DNA of 42,150 nt from Pseudomonadota bacterium (GCA_021817985.1 JAKAFK010000003.1:71136-113285); one strand, 5' to 3'. Numbered from the stretch's first letter, positions 30,193 to 37,512 are shown. Program-made: numbers and translations. The notes: generated from the sequence alone by a model not told the origin.

Positions 30193-30806
30193 GCGCCCCT
30201 TATCGCCGCGGCGCGCAGCGTGGACGAGTGACCGGCATCATTCTCTCCGGCGGGCGCGCCCGGCGAATGGGCGGCTGCGACAAGGGACTTCAGCCGTTTC
30301 GCGGCCGCCCGCTCATCGAATCGGTAGTGGAGCGATTGGCCCCGCAAGTCGATGAGCTCCTGATCAGTGCCAACCGGAACATCGACCGCTATGCCCTCCT
30401 AGGCCGCCCGGTGCTCCCCGACCCCACCCCTGGGTTCCGAGGACCGCTCGAGGGCGTGCAGCGCGCGCTCTCGCAAGCCAGGCATCCGCTTGTCGTCTCG
30501 GTTCCCTGCGACGCCCCGCTGCTGCCCCGGGATCTGGTCGAGCGGCTACTGCTGGCTCTGGAGGCCGCCGATGCGGCGGTTGCGAAGGTCGGCAGCCAAA
30601 CACATCCGGTTTTTGCGCTATACCGAAAGGAAGTGCTTGGATCCTTAGCGGCGTATATGGCGGCTGGCGGACGCGCGATCCACGAGTGGCATCGGCAGCT
30701 TCGGGTCGCCGAGACGTGTTTCGATGACCAGTCGGCGGCGTTCACGAACTTCAATACGCTCGAAGAACTCGGGGCCGCATGCCGTAGCGATCCTCCCGCG
30801 CCTTAG
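30189..30806 (+). CDS. mobA: Molybdenum cofactor guanylyltransferase MobA
   Basis: MobA links GMP to molybdopterin, making the guanine dinucleotide cofactor used by DMSO-reductase-family enzymes such as formate dehydrogenase and nitrate reductase. The ATG overlaps the kinase stop (ATGA), giving 205 aa. The N-terminal nucleotide-binding loop is ILSGGRARRMGGCDKGL (about residues 18-34), and further signatures are VVSVPCDAPLLPRDLVE and FTNFNTLEEL. The coupling to a two-component operon is unusual. The fdhE gene 334 bp downstream agrees with a formate dehydrogenase encoded elsewhere in the genome. Confidence 0.94.
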   Translation: MSAPYRRGAQRGRVTGIILSGGRARRMGGCDKGLQPFRGRPLIESVVERLAPQVDELLISANRNIDRYALLGRPVLPDPTPGFRGPLEGVQRALSQARHPLVVSVPCDAPLLPRDLVERLLLALEAADAAVAKVGSQTHPVFALYRKEVLGSLAAYMAAGGRAIHEWHRQLRVAETCFDDQSAAFTNFNTLEELGAACRSDPPAP

Positions 30807-31140
30807 CCCGCCCTCACGGTATGCGGTCAGGTGCGCGCCAGGCTGCGCTGCCCCCATGCACGCAGCTTGGGGCGCATGCTGCCTTCATGCGTCAGAATCT
30901 CGTGCGAGGGGCAAGAACAAGCGCCCCCTGGAAGCCGAGCACTTGAGAGGTGCCAGTGGCCGGACGCGACGGTCACATCGCGCGTGGCCCCGCGTGTCGG
31001 GCGGATTCAACATTCGGGCCGCCGCCGCACGAGGCATTGCGTACCGGCATTGCCGATTGGTTCAACGCGGCGACGGCCGGCCCCCCGGAACGGAGGGCCG
31101 TGTCGGGACCGGAAACATCGGGATTTCCCGCCCTTAGCTG
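30807..31140 (+). other. Region between mobA and fdhE with a small candidate ORF
   Basis: A 63-codon frame starts at a GTG (30950) preceded by GAG and stops in a TGATG that overlaps the fdhE start, ending at 31141. Its Pro/Ala/Arg-rich product resembles no family I know and does not match the twin-arginine region-of-formate-dehydrogenase peptide often found beside fdh genes. It may be a coupling ORF, a remnant or chance. The first 140 bp contain nothing I can name. Confidence 0.3.
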
Positions 31141-32037
31141 ATGAGTATTCCACCCAACGACACGTGGCACATCGTGCTGCCTGACAAGGCCCAAGTCTTC
31201 CGGCGGCGCGCGATGCGTTTCGAGGTTCTCCTGACCCACCGCCCGGACTGGGCCTATCTGGCATTCGCCGAGCAGATTGCCAGCGCGCAGCAGCACAGCA
31301 TGACGGACCATCCGAGCCCGCGCCTGCCTGACGAGCGATTATTGCGTCTGCGCAATGCCCATGCCGTCCCCCCGCTGTGTGCCCACAGCGGGCGACAAGA
31401 GAACGGTTGGCACGAAGCACTCGCCGTCATTGGATCGCGGGTCTCGCATGCCACGACAGGGAAAACGCGAACGGCCATCGAACGTCTGCTCGACACCCCC
31501 GGCGCGCAGATCGAGTCCTTCGCCCGCGGCGTACTGTGTGGCTATTACGGTGGCGTTGATTCGGAGGCGCGCGTCCTTCTCGCCGCCGCGCTGCAGGTTC
31601 ACTGGGTCGCCATGGCGGCAGAGGCCGCCGCCCGCGCGGCCTTCGGCCCCACCGAGGTCCCATCCTTGTGCCCGGTGTGCGGCTCTCCGCCCGTGGCCAC
31701 CGTGCTGCGCCGACACGGCGGCACACTGGACCGCTATCTCCATTGCTCGCTGTGCGCGACGGAATGGTCCATGGCGGTCGATCGCTGCACAAGCTGCGGC
31801 TCGCGAGGATGGCTACACTATTTCCGCGCCGGCGGCGCGCACTCGGCCGTCCGGGCGGAAGCTTGCGACGAATGCGGGAGCTACTTGAAGATCTTGAATC
31901 TGGACCACGCCCCGACGCTCGATCCCACGGCCGACGATCTTTTCACCCTGGAACTCGACGCCGCGGCTCAGGATGCCGGCTTCGCCCGCAGCGGCCCGAA
32001 TCTCTTGTTCGTTCCCGGCATCGAGCCCAGCGTATAA
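31141..32037 (+). CDS. fdhE: Formate dehydrogenase accessory protein FdhE
   Basis: FdhE is an iron-binding rubredoxin-like chaperone needed for assembly of respiratory formate dehydrogenases. The product is 298 aa (E. coli 309). The C-terminal half carries four CXXC pairs: C177/C180, C202/C205, C216/C219 and C242/C245, in CPVCGSPP, CSLCATEW, CTSCGSRGW and CDECGSYLKI. The LCPVCGSPP element is diagnostic. No formate dehydrogenase subunit lies in the window. mobA upstream serves the same kind of enzyme. A small ORF overlaps the start as TGATG, and fdhE itself has no clear ribosome site. Confidence 0.92.
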   Translation: MSIPPNDTWHIVLPDKAQVFRRRAMRFEVLLTHRPDWAYLAFAEQIASAQQHSMTDHPSPRLPDERLLRLRNAHAVPPLCAHSGRQENGWHEALAVIGSRVSHATTGKTRTAIERLLDTPGAQIESFARGVLCGYYGGVDSEARVLLAAALQVHWVAMAAEAAARAAFGPTEVPSLCPVCGSPPVATVLRRHGGTLDRYLHCSLCATEWSMAVDRCTSCGSRGWLHYFRAGGAHSAVRAEACDECGSYLKILNLDHAPTLDPTADDLFTLELDAAAQDAGFARSGPNLLFVPGIEPSV

Positions 32038-32060
32038 CAGGGCGCCCGCGCGCCGTGGGA

Positions 32061-32333
32061 TCAGGCGAGCGGAGGCGCCAGCCGCTCTCCCGTGCACACT
32101 TCCTCGATGCCATAGAAACTGCCGGCTTGCGTATGGACGATCGGCGCAATCGCCATGGCATAATCCATGGCCCGGTCGCGCTCCGAAATATGGAAACGCA
32201 CGACCCCCGCCCGCCCCTTCCACCAATCCGCATAGGGCTCCCTCTTGCGGCTGGCATGCACATAGATCTGAGCGGTTTCATGATTGTGCTCGAGGACCAC
32301 GCGCTTGTATTGGCTTTGCATCGTCTGGCTCAT
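32061..32333 (-). CDS. Hypothetical protein, 90 aa
   Basis: I do not recognise this protein. The ATG at 32333 follows GAGGGG at good spacing. The product is soluble, with a beta-rich look in its first half (YKRVVLEHNHETAQIYVHAS) and a helical second half (ISERDRAMDYAMAIAPIV), and has one Cys near the end. It converges with fdhE, 23 nt away. Nothing suggests a link to formate metabolism other than position. Confidence 0.6.
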   Translation of the reverse strand: MSQTMQSQYKRVVLEHNHETAQIYVHASRKREPYADWWKGRAGVVRFHISERDRAMDYAMAIAPIVHTQAGSFYGIEEVCTGERLAPPLA

Positions 32334-32453
32334 CGACCCCTCGCTGCCTGGTTAGAAACTCAATCCTGTGTCCCACCGGTGCACTGCCCGGAGAGCGAAC
32401 AGGTCACCCCCCGGCGCCCGTCTTGCCCCCAGACACCGTCCGGGAGTATAGCC

Positions 32454-32738
32454 ATGGAATATTGCATTTTCCTGCACGGCGCGACCGCGCGGGGGAAGCG
32501 CCCGGAGCCCGCCCCCTGGGGCGTCTACAAGAGTTGCAGTTTCAACCGTCAAACGGATGGCCGAGCCCACCCGAGATATTTGCCGGGCGAGACGGCCACA
32601 GCTGGAAGTGCACTTGCAACGGACAGCGGGGCTCGACGCAGTGCAGAATCGATCCGGCGGAAGCTTTGCGGGCTTCGCGCGCAGGACCTGATCGAGCAGA
32701 GATCTATCGCGGCCACCGCTTCTGGTGAGAAGGGATGA
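32454..32738 (+). pseudogene. Possible frameshifted cysteine-rich small gene
   Basis: An ATG at 32454 has a very good ribosome site (CGGGAG, 7 nt). The frame opens MEYCIFLHGATARGK and includes WGVYKSCSFNRQTDG, then loses protein-like character. Another frame takes it up from about 32570 with GRDGHSWKCTCNGQRGSTQC and AEIYRGHRFW, stopping at 32728. That second frame has no start codon of its own. This is the pattern of a short gene broken by a frameshift, but I know no homologue. The unbroken first frame (94 codons, to 32738) is the alternative. Confidence 0.28.
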
Positions 32739-32803
32739 ATTTCATAGGAGATACTATAGGGAACAACAACAGTTTTCGCAATACGCTAGAATGGCGTGAT
32801 ACC

Positions 32804-32828
32804 GGCCGCCACTTGGCGGCGCGCCCCT
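32804..32828. repeat. Hairpin repeat, copy 1
   Basis: GCCGCC and GGCGGC form a perfect 6-bp stem with a 4-nt loop (32805-32820), followed by CGCGCCCC. A similar element is at 34070-34095. Both share CTTGGCGGCG and similar flanks, and they bracket the two small hypothetical genes at 32907 and 33662. Confidence 0.35.
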
Positions 32829-32906
32829 TGACTCCCATCCAACCGATGAGACGCAATCGGGCACGCAGATGTGCCGATCAACGCGTGGGCGAAGGGAAAC
32901 ACTGAC

Positions 32907-33251
32907 ATGTACCAAATAGACCGCGGCATGGCTCTAATAAAACCCAAACAGGCCTTCCTGGATTGGCTCAAGGCGCTGCCCGGGTCCGAGCTGGACATCA
33001 CGCTGGAGCAATTGCGGGGCGACTGCACATCGGTACTGCTCCCGTTGTTTTCCGAGCTGGAAGAGGCGCTGGCAGCCATCGACGAGATCTACGACGAGAT
33101 TTTCGAAATGGAACTCTCCTCGTGGTCGGATGAGGAATCGCTGTGGCCATCCGAACGAACCGTGCAGCTTTTCTGGGAATGGTTTGATGTCGAACTCCAC
33201 TCGCTCGTCGTGGACGCCATGGAAGACATTCCCGAGGCCGAACTGCCTTAA
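32907..33251 (+). CDS. Conserved acidic hypothetical protein, 114 aa
   Basis: The ATG at 32907 follows GAAGGGA. An in-frame ATG seven codons later (32928) is also possible. The product is strongly acidic and soluble. It contains MALIKPKQAFLDWLKALPG near the start, LDITLEQLRGDCTSVLLP, then ELSSWSDEESLWPSERTVQL and FWEWFDVELHSLVVDAMED. From memory this pattern (KPKQ-FLDWL and ESLWP-R-FWEWFDVE-H) recurs in proteobacterial proteins of unknown function. I cannot give a role. Confidence 0.75.
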   Translation: MYQIDRGMALIKPKQAFLDWLKALPGSELDITLEQLRGDCTSVLLPLFSELEEALAAIDEIYDEIFEMELSSWSDEESLWPSERTVQLFWEWFDVELHSLVVDAMEDIPEAELP

Positions 33252-33661
33252 CCCAAGCGATGCCGTCCCCGCCAAGTCGGCGCGGGCTAAGGAAAATGCC
33301 GGGATTCGGCGCCATCCGAGTATCCCGGTGCCCGGTTGACAGCCCAGGCGCATGTCCTATAGTACGTTATGAATGGCTCCATGTGCGCATCAGGCCGATC
33401 CGGGGCCGTTCGTTAAAGGAAGGCAGGGATCCTCATGGCGGCGCGACCTGCTTGTGTTCGCCCGATCTCGGCGCATGCCGAGCGAGTGGGATGACGGTCA
33501 AGACGCCGGGATGTTGGGGATAGGGTGTCGCTCAAAGACGGCCCCCGATGGAACCTGAAAGATAGCTCTTGGAGAAAAGGAGAGCGGGAATTTGGGCTTG
33601 TCTCGCAAGCCGTGCTATCCATCCTGGCCGCTTTCAGCCGGGTCTCCCGCGTACATCAACG
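33252..33661. other. 410-bp region holding a strong promoter and a long leader
   Basis: The sigma70-like promoter at 33336-33363 would start a transcript near 33370, with about 290 nt before the gene at 33662. The leader contains a 19-codon frame (ATG 33435, behind CAGGGA) that could be a leader peptide. I do not recognise a riboswitch family in it. Confidence 0.45.
33336..33363 (+). promoter_or_regulatory. Strong sigma70-like promoter
   Basis: TTGACA (33336-33341) is a perfect -35 box, followed after 16 bp by TATAGT (33358-33363). This is the best sigma70 match seen in the window. No large gene starts directly behind it. The first well-supported frame begins about 290 nt downstream. Confidence 0.7.
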
Positions 33662-33922
33662 ATGGAAGAAGCCATAGATTTCGGCAGTCTGCTCAACGGA
33701 TTGCAACACATGCCCGAAAAGGACAAAATCGTCCTACTGGCGCTGATCGACCGACAAAGTGGCGCCCAGAATGGGGAAGTGGCGAAAATCGAGCGCATCA
33801 TAGGCCAGATGATGGTATCTGCCGCGCGCGAGAAACAACGGGTTGCCCAAGTGCAGGTGCTGCGTGACGAAGACGTCACGCACATTTCCCTGGTCGCCAA
33901 CGACGAACCCGTGCGGGGTTGA
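33662..33922 (+). CDS. Hypothetical protein, 86 aa
   Basis: I do not recognise this protein. The chosen ATG (33662) gives a product with a helical, protein-like middle (LLNGLQHMPEKDKIVLLALI, then AKIERIIGQMMVSAAREKQR) and a short beta-like end (THISLVANDEP). There is no signal peptide, and the ribosome site is poor. A TTG at 33569 would extend it by 31 residues of unconvincing composition. It lies downstream of the strong promoter at 33336, with a long leader. Two hairpins follow it. Confidence 0.5.
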   Translation: MEEAIDFGSLLNGLQHMPEKDKIVLLALIDRQSGAQNGEVAKIERIIGQMMVSAAREKQRVAQVQVLRDEDVTHISLVANDEPVRG

Positions 33923-33934
33923 TCCTGCGCGCAT

Positions 33935-33973
33935 GCCTCCGCTGGACGCCAGACGTCGGCTTTCGGCGGAGGC
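33935..33973. terminator. Hairpin after the 86-aa gene
   Basis: GCCTCCGC (33935-33942) pairs perfectly with GCGGAGGC (33966-33973), enclosing 23 nt. It starts 13 nt after the stop codon. No U-run follows, so termination is uncertain. Confidence 0.35.
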
Positions 33974-34069
33974 ACGGCAGTCGACGAAGCAACGCGCTCG
34001 ACGCATCCATCTCATGCCCCTGTGCGCCCGGGCTTTAGAACGCACCGAAACCCTGCGCTAAAGACGGCG

Positions 34070-34095
34070 TCGCCGCCTGCTTGGCGGCGTGCCTC
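34070..34095. repeat. Hairpin repeat, copy 2
   Basis: CGCCGCC (34071-34077) pairs with GGCGGCG (34083-34089) around TGCTT. It resembles copy 1 at 32804-32828. It lies between the 86-aa gene and the cytochrome gene, which end towards each other, so it may serve as a bidirectional terminator. Confidence 0.35.
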
Positions 34096-34175
34096 CCCGA
34101 TGTCCCATCGCCGCGCGCAGCAACGGGCACGCTTCGAAAACCAAACCCCGATCATTCGCGCACGACGGTTCTTGC

Positions 34176-34916
34176 TCAGTTCTTGCTGGAGAGGTAAAGG
34201 GCAATGTCCTGGATTTGGGCATTGGTCAGCGAGGACGTCACGGCCTGCATCAAAGGATCCATGCGCTGACCGTTGTGCGCCCGATAGCGCGACAAGGACA
34301 GCACCAGGTATTCCGGATGCTGCCCCGCCAGGCGTGGAATGCGCTCATCTCCCATCGCGGTTGTCCGATGGCATTGCACGCAGCGCTGGCTGAACAGAGA
34401 GGCTCCCGTCTGCCACTGCGCGGTATGTGCCACCACGGCGGGACGCACCGCCTGGCTGGCGAAGTACAGGCTGATGTTGATCTTGTCGGTATCACTGAGC
34501 ACTTTCACGAGGCCTTGCATGAACGCGCTGCTCTGCCGGCGCCCATCGGCGAATTTCTGGATCTGCGTCAGCAAATAGAAAGCATTCTGCCCTGCCAGGG
34601 TAGGCACCTCGCGAAAGGGACTATTGCCATCGACACCGTGGCAATTGGCGCAAAAGAAAGTTGCCTTGCGTCCCGCCGCAATGCTGCTCTGAAGCGCGTT
34701 CTTGTTTTTCCGGATGGCTTTGACCCGGGCCTCGAGCGCCGCGATATGCGGATCGACCGCGTTGATGCTCGCTTCCTCGGCGTTGACCGCGAGTCCTCCC
34801 GCATTGGCCGCCATCGCCATAGGCAGCGGGGTCATACACAACCAAACCCCCAGGCCCGCCCAGCCCAGTGCCCGCATGGCTCGGCCTCGCGAACCGACGC
34901 CCCAATCTTTCGTCAT
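34176..34916 (-). CDS. Di-haem c-type cytochrome (cytochrome c4-like)
   Basis: The ATG at 34916 follows GGAGG and gives 246 aa. A signal peptide with hydrophobic core LGWAGLGVWLCMTPLPMAMA ends near residue 36, so the protein is periplasmic. Two haem sites are present, CANCH (89-93) and CVQCH (179-183). Each is followed by the c4-type pattern with a candidate distal Met: LAGQ, then SAFMQGLVKVLSDTDKINIS in the first half, and LAGQHPEYLVL, then MDPLMQAVTSSLTNAQIQDI in the second. c4 cytochromes carry electrons to terminal oxidases in sulfur and iron oxidisers. No oxidase is adjacent. A helical insert of about 40 residues precedes the first haem. Confidence 0.92.
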   Translation of the reverse strand: MTKDWGVGSRGRAMRALGWAGLGVWLCMTPLPMAMAANAGGLAVNAEEASINAVDPHIAALEARVKAIRKNKNALQSSIAAGRKATFFCANCHGVDGNSPFREVPTLAGQNAFYLLTQIQKFADGRRQSSAFMQGLVKVLSDTDKINISLYFASQAVRPAVVAHTAQWQTGASLFSQRCVQCHRTTAMGDERIPRLAGQHPEYLVLSLSRYRAHNGQRMDPLMQAVTSSLTNAQIQDIALYLSSKN

Positions 34917-35180
34917 CTCCCCCTCCCTCACGTGCCTTTCTCAAACCGACGGCGTGCGATGCGCCGGGCCCATGCCAGTCCAAGGATCGCGTCTCGGAGA
35001 CACAGGAACCCGCACAGTCCAAACGATGCTTTCGTTTCGGACCGCCGTCGGGCGTTGCCCCGCGCACCCCCTTTTTCGAGCGTTGCGTCCGCGGCGATGG
35101 CGCTCATTCTACAATAAGACCCACATCTCTGAATATGCATATGGTATCGTGCGGTCCCGCCGCCTTGCACGTGCGTTCGA
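34917..35180. other. Upstream region of the cytochrome gene
   Basis: This holds a minus-strand -10-like TAGAAT (near 35107-35112) without a clear -35, a perfect palindrome ATATGCATAT (35133-35142), and a 58-codon minus-strand frame ending 11 nt before the cytochrome start that lacks a ribosome site. I do not call a gene here. Confidence 0.35.
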
Positions 35181-36053
35181 TCAGGCCGGTCCGTCCGCGC
35201 CCGCCTCGCCGGTCTCGGCGCGGGCGAGCTGCCGCAGACCTTCGACCGCTTGCGCAAGAAACGTGTCCGCACGCGTCAGGGGAAACACCACATAAGCGGG
35301 AAGCCGGAATGCGGGCGCGTCTTTGACGCGGTGCAGGCGGCCTGCCTGCAACGCCTCCCGTGCCATGCGCAACGGAAAGTAGCCAGAGCCTCCGCTCTCG
35401 GTCAGGTGCTGCAGGCCCAGCCACCCAATGTTGGCATAGAGCGCCGGCGGCGGATGGTCGGGGAAGTAGACCGAGAACTGATGGAAGAACTCCGGCCCCC
35501 AATCCACATGAACATACCCGGGATCCGGCCATGGGCGATCCGGAGCGGTCGACACAAGCACCAAGGTTTCATCGAACAAGCGCTCGACGGCCAGCCCGGG
35601 ACGCGCCTCGGGCGTATACATGACGCCGACGTCGATGGTGTTGTGGATCAGCCCCTGCATGATGTCCGCCTCAAAGCCGATTTCCAGCCGCAGCGAAATG
35701 GTCGGCGCGCTCGTCCGCATCCAGGCCACCCAACGCGGCAGAAAGCCTTCCCAAAGCGCGATGCGTCCGGAGAGCGTCAACCCGGCGGAATACCCCTCGG
35801 GCAAGCCCACGTCTTGGCGTGCGGTCTCCACCGTTCGCACCAGCGTCTGGGCATGCCGCAGAAACCGCCGGCCTGCCGCGGTCAACTCCGCTCCATGCTT
35901 GCCCCGCGTGAAAAGCTTGGCGCCGAGCTGATTCTCCAGCGTCTGGATGCGCGCGCTCACCGTGGATTGCGTGACATGGAGCCGCTGCGCGGCGGCCAGA
36001 AAATTGCCGGCGGTAACCACATTGAGAAAGGTACGGGCTTGTTCGGTATCCAT
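35181..36053 (-). CDS. LysR-family transcriptional regulator
   Basis: The product is 290 aa. The N-terminal helix-turn-helix (about 1-65) reads MDTEQARTFLNVVTAGNF, AAAQRLHVTQSTVSARIQTL and ENQLGAKLFTRGKHGAELT. The LysR substrate-binding domain covers about 90-280. The effector is unknown. It is divergent from the dsrC-like gene, with 178 bp between start codons. A perfect inverted repeat immediately upstream of its own start is a probable autoregulatory site. LysR regulators usually control the divergent gene, so the DsrC-like protein and HPP protein are the likely targets (inference). Confidence 0.95.
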   Translation of the reverse strand: MDTEQARTFLNVVTAGNFLAAAQRLHVTQSTVSARIQTLENQLGAKLFTRGKHGAELTAAGRRFLRHAQTLVRTVETARQDVGLPEGYSAGLTLSGRIALWEGFLPRWVAWMRTSAPTISLRLEIGFEADIMQGLIHNTIDVGVMYTPEARPGLAVERLFDETLVLVSTAPDRPWPDPGYVHVDWGPEFFHQFSVYFPDHPPPALYANIGWLGLQHLTESGGSGYFPLRMAREALQAGRLHRVKDAPAFRLPAYVVFPLTRADTFLAQAVEGLRQLARAETGEAGADGPA

Positions 36054-36054
36054 T

Positions 36055-36071
36055 TATCGGATTCTCCGATA
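36055..36071. promoter_or_regulatory. Probable LysR operator (perfect inverted repeat)
   Basis: TATCGGATTCTCCGATA is a perfect 7-3-7 inverted repeat containing ATC-N9-GAT and T-N11-A, the classic LysR box. It ends 2 nt upstream of the lysR ATG and about 160 bp upstream of the divergent dsrC-like gene. Confidence 0.7.
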
Positions 36072-36231
36072 GAAAACACCAAAATATTCCGTTTTTCTTC
36101 TAGACGCAATCCCCCTAAACTTTGTCCTGTGTATTGCCGTCGCCTGGTGATGCGTCGCCTGAAGCGCGAAATGCTCGGTGCCGTATCGCGGGAAGACGCT
36201 AAGGCGCGCAGTTCAATGAAGGAGGACAAAC

Positions 36232-36555
36232 ATGGAAGCAGAAGCCTTGCAACTCAATACCGACGAAGAGGGCTATCTGATCGAGCCCGAGTCATGGACG
36301 GAGGCTGTGGCCGCGGAGCTTGCGCAGCAGGAGGGGATCACGCTCACGCCTGAGCATTGGGACGCGATCCGCTTCATGCGGGAGTACTACGACGAACACC
36401 AAAAGGCCCCCGATGCCCGGTTCGTGATCAAGTATCTGACGGAAACCAGCGGTGCCGATCGCAACCAGCTCTCCCGTCTGTTCCCCTACGGCTATGTGAA
36501 GCAGGCGTGCAAGATCGCAGGCATGAAGCGGCCGCGCGCCTGGAGTTCGGGCTAG
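36232..36555 (+). CDS. DsrC/TusE-like sulfur relay protein lacking the C-terminal Cys
   Basis: The ATG follows GGAGGA and gives 107 aa, the normal size. DsrC-family landmarks are LNTDEEGYLIEPESWTEAVA, LTPEHWDAIRFMREYYDEH and the C-terminal arm LFPYGYVKQACKIAGMKRPR. In true DsrC, two cysteines 11 residues apart form the redox pair, and TusE keeps only the penultimate one. Here the inner Cys (C93) is present, but the position 11 residues later is Trp (W104, in RPRAWSSG). It is therefore a paralogue of the DsrC family rather than canonical DsrC or TusE. A role in cytoplasmic sulfur transfer or its regulation is inference. No dsrAB, tusBCD or hdr genes are adjacent. Confidence 0.9.
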   Translation: MEAEALQLNTDEEGYLIEPESWTEAVAAELAQQEGITLTPEHWDAIRFMREYYDEHQKAPDARFVIKYLTETSGADRNQLSRLFPYGYVKQACKIAGMKRPRAWSSG

Positions 36556-36642
36556 CGGGCGCGGCCCTCACGGGCCGCACCCTCCGCGCGGTTCGCCGCC
36601 TCGCTTTCCCCAGCGCCCCCTCGACAACTCAAGAAAGAATTT

Positions 36643-37347
36643 ATGGAACGGGCCCTCAAGCTTTTTCTCACGCCAACCGTCGTTCACCTTCCCACCCACA
36701 GTCATCTCGAAAAATGGATCTCCGGCCTCGGCGGATTCCTGGGCATCGCGTTGACCGTGATGCTCAGCCGCTTCCTGCTCGGCGACCATGTCGCAGTGCA
36801 GATCGTCGCCTCGATGGGCGCGAGCGCCGTGCTGCTCTATGCGGTTCCCCACAGCGCGTTTTCCAGCCCGTGGGCCGTGCTCGGCGGGCATTGCGTGTCC
36901 GCCCTGGTCGGCGTGATCCTCGCCCGGCTTGTTCCGGACCCGCTGCTGGCGACCCCGCTGGCGGTGGGGCTCGCGATCACCGCCCAGTACTATCTGCGCT
37001 GCATCCATCCGCCTGGCGGCGCCACTGCGTTCTTCGCCGTCATGGGGGGACCGGCCGTGCGCGCGCTAGGGTTCAACTATGTGTTCTTCCCCGTCATGCT
37101 GAACGCCCTCATCATCCTGAGCGTGGCGGTCATCTTCAACAAGCTGTTGCGGGCAAGACAGGACGCCCACGTGCGCGCGCTGGAATCGCATCTGCAAGTT
37201 CCGGAGAAATGCTTCATCCGTCACAGCGATCTCGTGTACGCGCTTTCCGAGATCCAGTCCTATATTGACGTGGGCGAAGAGGATCTCATGCATATTTACA
37301 AACTTGCCGTCCAGCACGCCTTCCCGTCCACCGCCGTGCAGCACTGA
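36643..37347 (+). CDS. HPP family membrane protein
   Basis: The product is 234 aa with about four transmembrane helices in residues 25-165. It contains the family signature CIHPPGGATAFFAV, plus GASAVLLYAVPHSAFSSPW and FNYVFFPVMLNALIILSV. HPP proteins are integral membrane proteins, and some cyanobacterial and plant members transport nitrite. The function in this lineage is unknown. A cytosolic C-terminal tail of about 60 residues follows. It starts 87 nt after the dsrC-like gene and may share its transcript and LysR control. Confidence 0.9.
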   Translation: MERALKLFLTPTVVHLPTHSHLEKWISGLGGFLGIALTVMLSRFLLGDHVAVQIVASMGASAVLLYAVPHSAFSSPWAVLGGHCVSALVGVILARLVPDPLLATPLAVGLAITAQYYLRCIHPPGGATAFFAVMGGPAVRALGFNYVFFPVMLNALIILSVAVIFNKLLRARQDAHVRALESHLQVPEKCFIRHSDLVYALSEIQSYIDVGEEDLMHIYKLAVQHAFPSTAVQH

Positions 37348-37450
37348 GGCCTCTCAGGGGATCCGGCTGACCCTCATGGGCGGTCGGCACGGAGCGAAAC
37401 TGGCATAGGATAAAAGAAAGGCCATCGACGGGGATGCCGGACTCTGAACC

Positions 37451-37495
37451 CCGTTCGATGGGTCCATACGAACGGACGACGAGCATACCCTCGTC
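37451..37495 (+). promoter_or_regulatory. Tandem hairpins in the leader of the endonuclease V gene
   Basis: CCGTTCG (37451-37457) pairs with CGAACGG (37469-37475), and immediately afterwards GACGAG (37478-37483) pairs with CTCGTC (37490-37495). The two perfect stems end a few nt before the AAGGAAG ribosome site of the gene at 37513, so they could affect its translation or mRNA stability. Confidence 0.4.
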
Positions 37496-37512
37496 TCAAG
37501 GAAGACGCGTCC

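Larger units (their letters stand above)
32334..32906. other. 573-bp region of small or decayed ORFs
   Basis: No confident gene lies here. It contains the cysteine-rich candidate described separately (32454-32738). After it comes an AT-rich patch (32740-32795) with possible -10 boxes TACTAT and TAGAAT. A perfect hairpin GCCGCC-ACTT-GGCGGC (32805-32820) precedes the next gene. Confidence 0.45.

Noticed and set aside
34928-35107. 58-codon minus-strand frame just upstream of the cytochrome gene
   Set aside because: Its ATG overlaps a probable -10 box and lacks a ribosome site. The product is very basic without recognisable features.
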